From: Bacillus xiapuensis | GTDB taxonomy: Bacteria > Bacillota > Bacilli > Bacillales > Domibacillaceae | NCBI RefSeq assembly: GCF_002797355.1 | Contig: NZ_KZ454939.1 | Coordinates: forward strand, 1,707,828-1,771,827 | Direction of reading: 5' to 3' | DNA length: 64,000 nucleotides | The notes under the pieces: model-generated | What the model saw: the letters and a program-made list of their open reading frames with translations, nothing else | Databases searched by the model: none | Told to the model about the DNA's origin: nothing | In this document: in pieces, positions 49,293 through 57,762 of the stretch | Layout of the letters: every line of letters starts with the position of its first letter | Numbering within the stretch: position 1 is the first letter of the stretch | Translations under genes and position numbers: made by a program

Positions 49293-49526
49293 ATGGATAC
49301 AAATCTATGGTATCGGACTTACCGCCCATTCATTGGCCCGATGGATCCCTGCCCGCCGATCAGAATAAAGCGCTATTCAACCCCGCCGCAATTATTCGTC
49401 GGCTATCAGCCTGAGGGTTTGAAACAGTTCTCTCCGCACGCTGCTTTAAGAAAAGGAACGCTATGGCCATGTTTTTTTGATCCTTACTTTTCAGTAAAAG
49501 AATTGAGCAAGGGGGCGAAAAGATGA
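49293..49526 (+). CDS. cotJA: Spore coat-associated protein CotJA
   Basis: The 77-residue proline-rich protein (RPFIGPMDPCPPIRIK and YSTPPQLFVGYQPEGL) belongs to the inner coat CotJ set. AGAGGAGGAAG precedes its ATG. It overlaps cotJB by ATGA, so the two are translationally coupled. Confidence 0.95.
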   Translation: MDTNLWYRTYRPFIGPMDPCPPIRIKRYSTPPQLFVGYQPEGLKQFSPHAALRKGTLWPCFFDPYFSVKELSKGAKR

Positions 49527-49783
49527 AGCAATTGACCCCTGAGTATTACCGTGAGCTTGAAGAAATCCAAGCGACTGATTTTGTCATTGTAGAGCTGGCG
49601 CTTTACTTGCACACTCATCCGACGGATATGGCAGCCATTCAGCAATACAATCAATTTGTCAAGCACAGCAAAACGTTAAAGAAGCAATTCGAACAGACGT
49701 ATGGAGCGATGACGAGCTTCGGCTATAGCTATTCCCGCTGCCCGTTTGATTACAAAGAAGAACCATGGCCGTGGCAAGTGTGA
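49523..49783 (+). CDS. cotJB: Spore coat protein CotJB
   Basis: The 86-residue protein has the family traits EEIQATDFVIVELALYLHTHP and the C-terminus CPFDYKEEPWPWQV. It is part of the cotJABC spore-coat operon, 27 bp before cotJC. Confidence 0.95.
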   Translation: MKQLTPEYYRELEEIQATDFVIVELALYLHTHPTDMAAIQQYNQFVKHSKTLKKQFEQTYGAMTSFGYSYSRCPFDYKEEPWPWQV

Positions 49784-49810
49784 GCAAACAGACCAAGAAA
49801 GGAGAATTCT

Positions 49811-50380
49811 ATGTGGGTTTATGAAAAGAAGCTGCAATATCCCGTCAAAGTCAGTACCTGCAATCCTACTCTGGCTAAGTTCCTGATTGAACAATATGGC
49901 GGGGCGGACGGCGAACTCGCAGCCGCTTTACGCTATATGAATCAGCGCTATACAATCCCCGGTCCGGTTGTCGGGCTGTTAACCGATATCGCCACGGAGG
50001 AGCTTGGACACTTAGAAATGATTGCAACGATGGTCTATAAATTAACGAAAGACGCAACTCCTGATCAAATGAAGGCGGCGGGTCTGGGAGCTCATTATGC
50101 CAATCATGACCGGGCGCTCTTCTATGAGAATGCCAGCGGTTCTCCGTTTACAGCGACCTACATCCAAGCAAAAGGAGACCCTATTACCGATTTATATGAA
50201 GATATCGCGGCTGAAGAAAAGGCTAGAGCTACCTATCAGTGGCTGATTGACCTAAGTGATGATCCCGATATTAATGATAGCCTCCGCTTCCTTAGAGAAC
50301 GGGAAATTGTGCATTCGCAGCGTTTCCGGGAAGCGGTGGAGATCTTGAAAGAAGAACGGGATCGCAAAAAAATATTTTAA
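49811..50380 (+). CDS. cotJC: Spore coat protein CotJC, manganese-catalase family
   Basis: The 189-residue protein is a four-helix ferritin-like manganese catalase homologue; carboxylate and His ligands can be placed in the helices GGADGELAAALRYM, TEELGHLEMI, AAEEKARATYQW and REREIVHSQRFREA. It is assembled in the spore coat and is the last gene of cotJABC. Catalase activity in this protein is inferred. Confidence 0.95.
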   Translation: MWVYEKKLQYPVKVSTCNPTLAKFLIEQYGGADGELAAALRYMNQRYTIPGPVVGLLTDIATEELGHLEMIATMVYKLTKDATPDQMKAAGLGAHYANHDRALFYENASGSPFTATYIQAKGDPITDLYEDIAAEEKARATYQWLIDLSDDPDINDSLRFLREREIVHSQRFREAVEILKEERDRKKIF

Positions 50381-50390
50381 TTGAATATAA

Positions 50391-50425
50391 GAAAGAACCG
50401 AGCTGCCATACAAGCTCGGTCTTTC
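50391..50425. terminator. Terminator between cotJC and the converging membrane gene
   Basis: An 8-bp perfect core (ACCGAGCT with AGCTCGGT) with AAAG and CTTT flanks works for both strands. Confidence 0.65.
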
Positions 50426-50492
50426 AGCCTCTTCCCCTGTCTGGCTAAGAACAGATTTCTCCGCATGATAAGCCTCCCGCTTCCTTATCCAT

Positions 50493-50792
50493 TCAGCCTG
50501 TTGCTTGTATTTCATCAGCTTCAGCGGAATGTTCCACTTTTTCATTGACGATGGAATTCGAAGATCCCTTATCTTGCTGTTCATATGTGTACCAGAAGGC
50601 AGTAAGGAATGGAAGAAGGATGAAAAAGAACAGCAGAATTTTCAATAACAGGTTCTTCTTCTTTTCATTCTCTCCTCTTCTTTCTACACGGGAAGATAAT
50701 TCCGCTTCATGACTTTCTCTTTTTTTCGCGGGAACTTTCTGCAGTTCCTGGCGATGTTTTCTTGCTAATTCTCTGTAAGGGTCCACGGTCAA
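50493..50792 (-). CDS. Small single-pass membrane protein in the ypbE position
   Basis: The 99-residue protein has a charged N-terminal cytosolic part (ELSSRVERRGENEKKK), one membrane helix (about residues 47-67, LLLKILLFFFILLPFLTAFW) and a short acidic outside tail. The SRVERR segment and place resemble YpbE of B. subtilis, but the C-terminal LysM domain is absent. The start is TTG at 50792 with GAAGGGA upstream, 3 bp after ypbD. It may be a shortened YpbE or unrelated. Confidence 0.6.
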   Translation of the reverse strand: MTVDPYRELARKHRQELQKVPAKKRESHEAELSSRVERRGENEKKKNLLLKILLFFFILLPFLTAFWYTYEQQDKGSSNSIVNEKVEHSAEADEIQATG

Positions 50793-50795
50793 TTT

Positions 50796-51398
50796 CTATC
50801 CCTTCTTTATGAATGATTTCTTTTTGCTTCGGTTGCGTATCGCCAATCCAAGCATAAAATCAATGATAAAGTGCATCGTTATCGTCACAGCGAGATTGCC
50901 TGTCATTTCAAATAGCCAGCCCATTCCAAAGCTTAACAATACAACGTTCAAGGTTAAATACCATTTGAATAAATACCGGATGTGAACGAGTGCAAAGATC
51001 AGACTTGCTGCCGCAAATCCCAAAGCTGTCTGCAGAATCCCGCGAAAGAAAAGCTCTTCCGCCACAGCCACTACGAATGCGATCATAAAGATGCCCCCTG
51101 CTGACCGGTTCGCAAACAGCTTCTCGTTCACTCCGCCATCATCATAATACTTATCCGGAAGCCTATTCATGAGAAATAGATCCAGGCCAACTACCGCCAG
51201 TCCGGAACCGGCTCCCCAAAACAAAATATCAAATAAGGACCATTGAAACAATGTTTTAAATGCTGCTAGATCTTCAAGCACAATCGGCATGAGTACGAAG
51301 GAAAGAAGCAGCAGGGCGAATTGTGTAAGATACAGCGCCCTCACGACTTCCTTATTCGTCATTTGTTTGATAAGATCCGCTTGGTTACTTTTTTTCAT
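50796..51398 (-). CDS. ypbD: CPBP intramembrane metalloprotease YpbD
   Basis: The 200-residue multi-pass protein has the CAAX-type protease motifs AEELFFRG (near residue 113), FALVHI and a later TMHFIIDF. The family cleaves membrane or prenylated substrates or acts in bacteriocin immunity; the target here is unknown. It follows recS by 12 bp. Confidence 0.9.
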   Translation of the reverse strand: MKKSNQADLIKQMTNKEVVRALYLTQFALLLLSFVLMPIVLEDLAAFKTLFQWSLFDILFWGAGSGLAVVGLDLFLMNRLPDKYYDDGGVNEKLFANRSAGGIFMIAFVVAVAEELFFRGILQTALGFAAASLIFALVHIRYLFKWYLTLNVVLLSFGMGWLFEMTGNLAVTITMHFIIDFMLGLAIRNRSKKKSFIKKG

Positions 51399-51410
51399 TT
51401 GTGTGCTTGA

Positions 51411-52874
51411 TCATCCCTTTTCCCTTAATAAAGAGGCTAAGATCACTTCCCAATTCTCGTCTTCTCTTTCTTGGACGGATGAGCTGCCTGAGTACGAAGC
51501 GAGTTCTAAGCCGCAGACGTCACAGCAGGGCTCACGCTTCGCATCGAGCTTTTCTTCAAAATACTCCAATATGCCTTCTCTTCGGCACTGATTAGAATGG
51601 ATCCAGCGCAGGATGACTTCTCTTTTTTTCTTTTTTTGCTCCAGCCTGCTTTGGCGCTTGCAAATAATCGATTGAGCGATCTCCTCATCAGAACTCTCCG
51701 CATCTTTTTTGACATAATGAGAGATAAATCGGTACTGCACATCTGTCAGGCTAAGCTTTTGCATCAGTTCATTGGAGGAGCAGCTATGCTTGTATAAAAA
51801 ATAGCTATAAATTTGTTCATCTGTCGGGAACTCCGCTTCTGCCATCATAGAATGAAGCGCCTCGTCTCCCGGCGTGTACATTAATACAGCGATCGCCTTT
51901 CTTCCGTCCCGGCCGGCACGGCCGATTTCTTGCACATACGATTCCAGCTGTGACGGCATCTGATAGTGAATCACAAAACGAATATTCTCTTTATTGACTC
52001 CCATTCCAAAGGCGTTAGTTGCACAAACAACCTCCAGCTCATCCCTTAAAAACTGCTGCTGAATAAGAATCCGATCCTCCTGATTCATGCCGCCATGATA
52101 ATAAGCCGTTCTCGTCACGCCATGTTCTTTTAACCATTCAGCTCCCTCTTCCGCTCCGCGTTTGCTTGCAAAGTAAATAATGCCCGGTTTTTCAAGGCTT
52201 ACGGCTAGTTTCGCCAAGCGGTCCATCTTTTCCCTTCTCGCTGAAAGCTGTTCAACAGCCATCGCGATAGCCGGGCGGTCCACAGAAAAAACCCATTCCT
52301 TCGCTGCTTCGATTTTTAAATGATGCAGAATATCCCGCCGGACTTCCGATGTAGCGGTGGCTGTTAAGGCGAGCGTCAACGGCTGCCCAAGCTCTTCCCG
52401 CACCTCGCCCAGCAGGCGATAATCAGGCCGGAAATCATGCCCCCATTGTGAAATGCAATGAGCTTCATCCACAACAAACAGAGATAGCCTCACTTGCTTT
52501 AATGCGTGAATCACCTTTCGGGACATCAGCATTTCCGGTGACATGAAAATAAATCGGTAGTTTTGCAGCTGGTTCAATACTTGTCTTTTTTCTGTGAAGG
52601 ACAAGAAGGAATTGATTGCAATCACGCTCTTCTCCCCGCGCATTTTCAGCTGCTCGGTCTGATCCTGCATTAAGGATAATAGCGGAGAAACAATGAGCAC
52701 AGCGCCCTCTAGGATGTAGGCAGGAAGCTGATAACAGAGGGATTTTCCCGTTCCTGTCGGCAGCATGGACAATGTATGCTGGCCCGAAAGCAGAGAATCA
52801 ATCGTTTCCTTCTGGCCTGTCCGGAAGGAAGAGTAGCCGAATTGTTCCATTAAGACTTTCTGAATATTTGCCAT
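51411..52874 (-). CDS. recS: RecQ-family ATP-dependent DNA helicase RecS
   Basis: The 487-residue helicase has the Walker A GTGKSLCYQLPA, DEAHCISQWGHDFRPDY, ATNAFGMGVNKENI and QEIGRAGRDG motifs, then a zinc-like Cys group CCDVCGLE near residue 455. It lacks an HRDC domain and has the length of the shorter RecQ homologue RecS (formerly YpbC), which lies beside ypbB and fer in B. subtilis. The role is in recombination repair. Confidence 0.93.
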   Translation of the reverse strand: MANIQKVLMEQFGYSSFRTGQKETIDSLLSGQHTLSMLPTGTGKSLCYQLPAYILEGAVLIVSPLLSLMQDQTEQLKMRGEKSVIAINSFLSFTEKRQVLNQLQNYRFIFMSPEMLMSRKVIHALKQVRLSLFVVDEAHCISQWGHDFRPDYRLLGEVREELGQPLTLALTATATSEVRRDILHHLKIEAAKEWVFSVDRPAIAMAVEQLSARREKMDRLAKLAVSLEKPGIIYFASKRGAEEGAEWLKEHGVTRTAYYHGGMNQEDRILIQQQFLRDELEVVCATNAFGMGVNKENIRFVIHYQMPSQLESYVQEIGRAGRDGRKAIAVLMYTPGDEALHSMMAEAEFPTDEQIYSYFLYKHSCSSNELMQKLSLTDVQYRFISHYVKKDAESSDEEIAQSIICKRQSRLEQKKKKREVILRWIHSNQCRREGILEYFEEKLDAKREPCCDVCGLELASYSGSSSVQEREDENWEVILASLLREKG

Positions 52875-52878
52875 GCTA

Positions 52879-53922
52879 TCACCTGCTGTATTTCGCCAAC
52901 ACTAGTCTGATCTGAAAATACGTCACATTGGGGTGCTGGTCTTTTATTGGCTTTAATTTTTTATGCATTTGTCCGCTGGCGGTCTCTACTATAGCGGCAG
53001 CTGCCTCTTCACTCACAAATGGCGAGATGGAAAACTCGGGAAGATTTAATGCCAATTCGACAAGATGGTCTTCCACTGTGCTCATTTTCAGCCTTCTTTT
53101 TGCTGCTATTTCCTCCGGTGAATATCCCCGCCGAAGCAGCTCAGCCGTTCTTCTTGCAGAATGCGTTAATACCACCGGCTGATAAATATCCTCTATCATT
53201 GCGAATAGGAGCGGGAGCTGTGAGGAACGCTGAATAATGTGCTGAATAAGGAAGTGCAGCAGGTTTAAGAAGCGATACCAGTATTCCGTTTCCTCAAGCT
53301 TTAATACAGCCGCTGCTTGCGAGGCCGTTTTTCCGGTTCGCTTGCTTCCGGATAACCGAAGAACAGCGATGAGCGGATCTTCTGCTGTTTGGCTTTTCAA
53401 ACTGCTTGACAGTTCTTGATAGAGCTTGGATGCCAGCTGCTGTTTTAACAAACCTTGCTGTCTCAAAAACACTTTCAGCCAGCCGTGAATCGTTTCATCT
53501 CTCGTCACTGGCAAATATCGGGTTTGTTGTGAGATTAAATGAGAAGCCACCTGGACAAGCAGCGTAAGCCGCTTCCAGAAGATCTGCGCACAGCCCTGCA
53601 GCTGCAATCCGCGAACAAACTGCAGCGGCGGCAGGATGTCCTTCCATTTAGAAAGCTGCTTATCGCCGCAATCGGTTAGATAAACCACTTGTTCTTTTTG
53701 AATGATCCACCCTTTTTCAGTAAAATCATGAATCCAGCGCTCGAACTGGTTCCGTTCAAGAAAAGGAGCGGTATGAAACCATTTGTCCAGTTCAAACAGG
53801 TGGGCATCTTGAAGCGTTTGGGACGATTTCTTGCCTTTCAGCAAATGATACACGGAAGAAGCTGTCCTTTGTCCGCTAATTTTTTTAATCATTAAAAGAA
53901 CAATCGCCTGAATAAACGACAT
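52879..53922 (-). CDS. ypbB: Helix-turn-helix protein YpbB
   Basis: The 347-residue protein is mostly helical with a C-terminal HTH_40-type segment (about residues 258-285, RRGYSPEEIAAKRRLKMSTV). It matches YpbB, found always before recS; its function is unknown but a DNA-related partnership with RecS is suggested by the 4-bp spacing. Confidence 0.9.
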   Translation of the reverse strand: MSFIQAIVLLMIKKISGQRTASSVYHLLKGKKSSQTLQDAHLFELDKWFHTAPFLERNQFERWIHDFTEKGWIIQKEQVVYLTDCGDKQLSKWKDILPPLQFVRGLQLQGCAQIFWKRLTLLVQVASHLISQQTRYLPVTRDETIHGWLKVFLRQQGLLKQQLASKLYQELSSSLKSQTAEDPLIAVLRLSGSKRTGKTASQAAAVLKLEETEYWYRFLNLLHFLIQHIIQRSSQLPLLFAMIEDIYQPVVLTHSARRTAELLRRGYSPEEIAAKRRLKMSTVEDHLVELALNLPEFSISPFVSEEAAAAIVETASGQMHKKLKPIKDQHPNVTYFQIRLVLAKYSR

Positions 53923-54035
53923 TTTCTCCTCCTTTTCATGCTTTTCTCCATTTTACCATGAAACACAGCAAAAATAATGAACAGAGTGATTGCTCTTTAT
54001 GAAAACCCATACAATTTCGATGCGTGAACTTTTTA

Positions 54036-54064
54036 TTGAAAAGTCCATTCATCACATATACAAT
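54036..54064 (+). promoter_or_regulatory. Sigma-A promoter of fer
   Basis: TTGAAA (54036-54041) and TACAAT (54059-54064) are 17 bp apart, 75 bp before fer. Confidence 0.75.
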
Positions 54065-54127
54065 GGAAAGTAGAAGTTTTCAATCATTTCGATTGACTGA
54101 ATCCAACTAGGATTTTAGATACATTGA

Positions 54128-54388
<261 letters not shown>

Positions 54389-54397
54389 TGGCCTTTA

Positions 54398-54427
54398 GCC
54401 CCTGTCAGACGGCAGAGGCTTTTTTTT
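54398..54427 (+). terminator. Intrinsic terminator of fer
   Basis: A 7-bp stem with one mismatch (GCCCCTG with CAGAGGC) and eight Ts. Confidence 0.75.
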
Positions 54428-54433
54428 GCATTT

Positions 54434-54469
54434 AAAAAGGCTGCCCTTTCGGTTTCAGGGCAGCCTTTT
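54434..54469 (-). terminator. Intrinsic terminator of ribU
   Basis: A perfect 13-bp stem (AAAAGGCTGCCCT with AGGGCAGCCTTTT), 3 bp after the ribU stop. Confidence 0.88.
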
Positions 54470-54472
54470 CGC

Positions 54473-55054
54473 TCAGGCGCTTTGCGCCAAGTTTTGTTTT
54501 TTCATCCAAATGTGAATGCGAGCATATAGAAGCAGGAAGACTGTGGCCAGAAGAATCCCTTTCACAAAGTTAAAAGGAAGAATCGCTGTGATGACAAGCT
54601 GCTTTGTTTCAGGGGCGCTCATCGCCGGCGCATTCAAAAATATAGTGTATGCCGGTAAGATCACGTAGTAGTTAAGAACACTCATGATAATGGCCATTGC
54701 AGCTGTTCCGGCAAATAAGGCGCCAGTCAATCCTGTTTTCGATTTGAATTTTTCATGGATATAATATACCGGAAGAATAAAGGTAATACCCGCAACAAAA
54801 TTAGCCAGATGGCCCACTGGAACGCCGGTCGGGCTTCCGGTCATAAAGAAGTCCAGGACGTTTTTGATCAGCTCTACTAAAATACCGGCCATAGGCCCAA
54901 AAACGAGCGCGGCTATCAGTGCAGGAATATCACTGAAGTCAATCATTAAAAAGCTTGGAAACGGGGGGATCGGAAAGTTAAGCAGCATCAATAGATAAGA
55001 CGATGCACTCAACAAGCCCACCGCTGTAAAAGCACGAATATTTTTCTTTCTCAT
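54473..55054 (-). CDS. ribU: Riboflavin ECF transporter S component RibU (FmnP)
   Basis: The 193-residue protein has six membrane helices and the RibU-type segments IDFSDIPALIAALVFGP, GPMAGILVELIKN and GSPTGVPVGHLANFVAG. It is the substrate-binding part that works with a shared EcfAAT energy module encoded elsewhere. An FMN riboswitch upstream confirms its ligand. It corresponds to YpaA/FmnP of B. subtilis. Confidence 0.96.
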   Translation of the reverse strand: MRKKNIRAFTAVGLLSASSYLLMLLNFPIPPFPSFLMIDFSDIPALIAALVFGPMAGILVELIKNVLDFFMTGSPTGVPVGHLANFVAGITFILPVYYIHEKFKSKTGLTGALFAGTAAMAIIMSVLNYYVILPAYTIFLNAPAMSAPETKQLVITAILPFNFVKGILLATVFLLLYARIHIWMKKQNLAQSA

Positions 55055-55120
55055 TCCAATCTCTCCTTCTCCTCATCCATCTTACACAAGAAGAAAGGCT
55101 GCCTGTTATTCAAGAAACAA

Positions 55121-55148
55121 TAAACCCTCAAGCATCATTGCTTGAGGG
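55121..55148 (-). terminator. Terminator of the FMN riboswitch
   Basis: A perfect 9-bp stem (CCCTCAAGC with GCTTGAGGG) and TTTATT tail lie between the aptamer and ribU. It is the off-state hairpin expected when FMN binds. Confidence 0.8.
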
Positions 55149-55202
55149 AGAAGAAGCCGTGCTCAAATAGACGTTTAAATTTGTACATTTTAAACGCTGG
55201 CA

Positions 55203-55332
55203 GACCTTCACCTTCTCCCATCCAGACTGTTACTGTCGGCTTTGGATTCACACCAAATCTGCCTTTCGGCTCGCGGGCTCGGAAATCCTTCTTCCACACC
55301 GCCGGTCGGGAATTACACCCTGCCCCGAAGAT
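55203..55332 (-). ncRNA. FMN riboswitch (RFN element)
   Basis: The minus strand shows every RFN block: CTTCGGGGCAGGGTG, AATTCCCGACCGGCGG, AGCCCGCGAGC, GGTGTGAATCC, GACAGTAACAGTCTGGA and GGGAGAAGG. It lies in the ribU leader, between a good promoter and a terminator. Confidence 0.97.
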
Positions 55333-55355
55333 GAAATGATATGGTTTTGTTCTTA

Positions 55356-55384
55356 TTATTACCCTTGGAAGGCGATGATGTCAA
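55356..55384 (-). promoter_or_regulatory. Sigma-A promoter of the ribU riboswitch transcript
   Basis: A perfect -35 TTGACA (55379-55384) and -10 TAATAA (55356-55361) are 17 bp apart, just upstream of the aptamer. Confidence 0.8.
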
Positions 55385-55604
55385 GATTTTATGCCTTTTC
55401 TTTCTGATACATTTTGATTGAAAATAAGGAGTTTTGATCCTTTTGAGGCCCAACCAGACCCCAAATAACTAGTATCTCAATCACCTATTCAAAACATAAA
55501 AAAGCCCCGCTCATCGCAGGACTATGCATTAACATAACTCACACTTAAAACAAACGATTGATTCATGAATACTCTCACTTTTACGACCATCACGACTATG
55601 AGAA
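55385..55604. other. Gene-free stretch between ribU promoter and the M23 gene
   Basis: AT-rich sequence without a supported gene or RNA. No clear hairpin beyond the one after it. Confidence 0.5.
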
Positions 55605-55652
55605 AAAATCAAACAGCTTAAGCCCATTAGAATTCAGGACTCAAGCCGTTTA
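55605..55652 (-). terminator. Possible terminator of the M23 peptidase gene
   Basis: AAACAGCTTAAG pairs imperfectly with CTCAAGCCGTTT around a 17-nt loop, with a T-rich tail on the minus strand. Confidence 0.4.
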
Positions 55653-55704
55653 AAGCACTTTTATTATTTCCACTGTTTACTTGGCAATGAACCGTTCACT
55701 TTAT

Positions 55705-56598
55705 CTATTTTACTACTTTTACGTATTCAGCTTTGATCCAAGTGCTCTGACCAAGATCATACCAGCCATCCTTCGCCGCGTACACTTTAAATGTTTGTCC
55801 CGGATCTACTTTTGCTTTATATGCCCCGTTGGGCGCTTTGTAAACATTCACTTGTCCGTTATAATCAACCGTCGCGCGATACTGTGTTACTGTAACGTGA
55901 GCAGCGTTTATCCAAGTATTATTTCCTATGTCATAGTATGTACTTCCATCTGTTCCAACAGCTTTGTTATATACTTTATAACTTCCGCCATTAGGCAAAG
56001 TGCCTTTTAGTCCATAGCCTGGGGCACCAAAAATATTAACATTTCCGCCGCCGTCAACGCTAATTCTTAAAGTCGCAAATGTTCCATCATACTTATGATA
56101 TTGAACTTCCGTTTCTTTTCCTAAGTAATTTAATGGGTTAACTGCATTAGACTTTGAACCATTCCAAGTACCTTTATGTAATTCGAAATGTAGATGTTGA
56201 CCTGTAGAATCACCAGTATTACCCATGTAACCAATAATGGTTCCTTGCTTTACTGTTTGTCCTGCTGATACTGTACGGCTTCCTGGTCTCATATGAGCAT
56301 ACACCGTTTCATAAGTGACTCCATTTATGTTGTGTTTTATAAATACAACTTCTCCATAAGAGCCTGAATAATATGATTTGTTCACTATTCCGCTAGCTGA
56401 AGCCTTAATCGGTACAGTACCGGATTTAGCGATATCAATACCATAATGCGCCCCGCCTCTAGAACCAAACGTATCGGTAATGACTCCTTTAGTTGGCCAT
56501 ATAAATGTCGAAGCAGCCGATGAGGAATTTGGCATAATCCCCAATGTCGACAATAGTAAAACAAAAGAAGCTAATAGAATACTGAGACTTTTCTTCAT
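55705..56598 (-). CDS. Secreted M23-family peptidoglycan peptidase with SH3-like repeats
   Basis: The 297-residue protein has a Sec signal peptide (SLSILLASFVLLLSTLGIMP, cleavage after SSAA), an M23 zinc domain with HYGIDIA (His and Asp ligands, near residue 52), VYAHM and HLHFEL (near residue 135), then two C-terminal SH3-like wall-binding units (about residues 170-235 and 240-297), each ending in W-I-x-A-x-x-V. It probably cuts cell-wall peptides. It is flanked by gene-poor AT-rich DNA in a place where B. subtilis has other genes, so it may be acquired. Confidence 0.9.
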   Translation of the reverse strand: MKKSLSILLASFVLLLSTLGIMPNSSSAASTFIWPTKGVITDTFGSRGGAHYGIDIAKSGTVPIKASASGIVNKSYYSGSYGEVVFIKHNINGVTYETVYAHMRPGSRTVSAGQTVKQGTIIGYMGNTGDSTGQHLHFELHKGTWNGSKSNAVNPLNYLGKETEVQYHKYDGTFATLRISVDGGGNVNIFGAPGYGLKGTLPNGGSYKVYNKAVGTDGSTYYDIGNNTWINAAHVTVTQYRATVDYNGQVNVYKAPNGAYKAKVDPGQTFKVYAAKDGWYDLGQSTWIKAEYVKVVK

Positions 56599-56632
56599 TG
56601 CTTTTTCCTCTCCCTTTCAATCATCTAGTACT

Positions 56633-56661
56633 ATATTAATATACCAAACATTATTTTCCAA
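56633..56661 (-). promoter_or_regulatory. Sigma-A-like promoter of the M23 gene
   Basis: TTGGAA (56656-56661) and TAATAT (56633-56638) are 17 bp apart, 35 bp before the ATG. Confidence 0.5.
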
Positions 56662-57266
56662 TAATAGATATTTAATCCTAAATAGTATTTTTTGCCTATA
56701 AACAACCTAAAAGAACCATTGAATATGAAAATACAAATCCAACCACTTAAGTGATCCCTATTTTTTTAAATACTGCTATTATGTACAGGTTGTCTCAATA
56801 GACTATTTCATTATATCATTGCTTGGCTTTAGATTTTGTATTTTTCTTTCTCTCTTTGTTATAGAAAGGGGCTTTTAAGAATACATTACTGCTATTTTAG
56901 ACATTCCCTCGGCTTCTGAACGCGATTTTCAAATAATTCTCGGCTTATCTTGTCCAAATCTGGATTGCTGTTCGTATGCTAACATTCACAACATATCTGG
57001 CCTTTTAGTTATTCCACCCATAAATCGATTCACCACCTGTTGCTTTTTATGAGGTAAGTTGTTTTAAGGAAATCTGGAAACTGACACCTTCTTTTAATCA
57101 TAAAACGGAGGAAATAGTAGAGATCACTGGACATTACGTTAAAAAAGCAATGAACCGATCCTTTAGTTTCATATAATACAAAAAATCAATATATGGCACG
57201 CAACGCATACTGCCTTAAACAGAGAGAAGCAACTCTCTTGATACATGAATATTAAGAAAAATTATT
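56662..57266. other. Gene-poor AT-rich stretch
   Basis: About 600 bp with no supported gene. A 46-codon open stretch on the plus strand (57018-57173) without a start codon (contains EEIVEITGHYVKKAMNRSF) may be a gene remnant, but it is too short to assign. Confidence 0.45.
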
Positions 57267-57310
57267 TATTCTACTGCTCTATCCCCTCTGGGAGATAGAG
57301 CAGTAGAATA
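57267..57310 (-). terminator. Long perfect hairpin, possible terminator of the 51-codon gene
   Basis: Perfect 17-bp arms (57267-57283 and 57294-57310) with a 10-nt loop. On the minus strand it is followed by AAATAATTTTTC. It lies 220 bp after the 51-codon gene. Confidence 0.55.
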
Positions 57311-57528
57311 GGCACGGCTCCTTAGCTATTATCATTTACTTGTTGAAGGACTTCAAACGATCTGCGCTAATGGGCAAAAAAATTATCATGGATCATTCAC
57401 CAATTAAACCAACAATTCTTCTACTGTATAAATGGACCTACACAAATAAACGGTACCATAACCAAACTTTGCTGAGCTTGAAAATAGAAATTATTCATAC
57501 TATATTATGCGTTATGATGCTTATCCCT

Positions 57529-57684
57529 TTATGTACCGTCCTGGGTTTTCCCAGGTACATTGGTTGTTTCTCTTTCTTTTTTGCTTTCATTTTTGGATTG
57601 GGCCATCCCGCCCCCAATAATCAGCAATGTTACACATAAAGCCATTAATAAGGCAATCGTAAATCTCTTAAGATAATCCATCAT
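57529..57684 (-). CDS. 51-residue predicted membrane protein with sigma-E promoter
   Basis: A 51-codon frame begins MMDYLKRFTIALLMALC, has one strongly hydrophobic segment (about residues 8-27, ending in IIGGGMA) and a charged, hydrophilic tail (QSKNESKKERE). GGCGGAGG lies 9 bp before the first ATG; the second Met (57681) is an alternative. A sigma-E promoter lies 49-78 bp upstream. The N-terminus could also be a signal peptide (GGGMAQ). No known family was recognised. The opposite-strand frame here has no ribosome site and is rejected. Confidence 0.65.
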   Translation of the reverse strand: MMDYLKRFTIALLMALCVTLLIIGGGMAQSKNESKKERETTNVPGKTQDGT

Positions 57685-57732
57685 GTTGAGTCGCCTCCGC
57701 CAAGCTGTTTTTTAATTTATTCCGCCTCTCTA

Positions 57733-57762
57733 CTTGTATGATTGAAATCGTTTTCAATATGA
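57733..57762 (-). promoter_or_regulatory. Sigma-E promoter with internal palindrome
   Basis: -35 TCATATT (57756-57762), 15-bp spacer and -10 CATACAAG (57733-57740) match the sigma-E consensus except the last base. The spacer holds the palindrome TTGAAAACGATTTCAA (57742-57757), which also fits the CcpA cre consensus (TGNAANCGNTTNCA type). Confidence 0.7.

Noticed and set aside
50252-50584. Second frame that might hold the missing LysM part of YpbE
   Set aside because: It contains no LysM-like sequence and lies antisense to cotJC.
56662-57266. Transposase remnant in the AT-rich stretch
   Set aside because: No DDE motif, terminal inverted repeats or long similarity could be recognised.
57340-57639. 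99-codon plus-strand frame
   Set aside because: No ribosome site, and it lies antisense to the 51-codon gene, which has a ribosome site and promoter.
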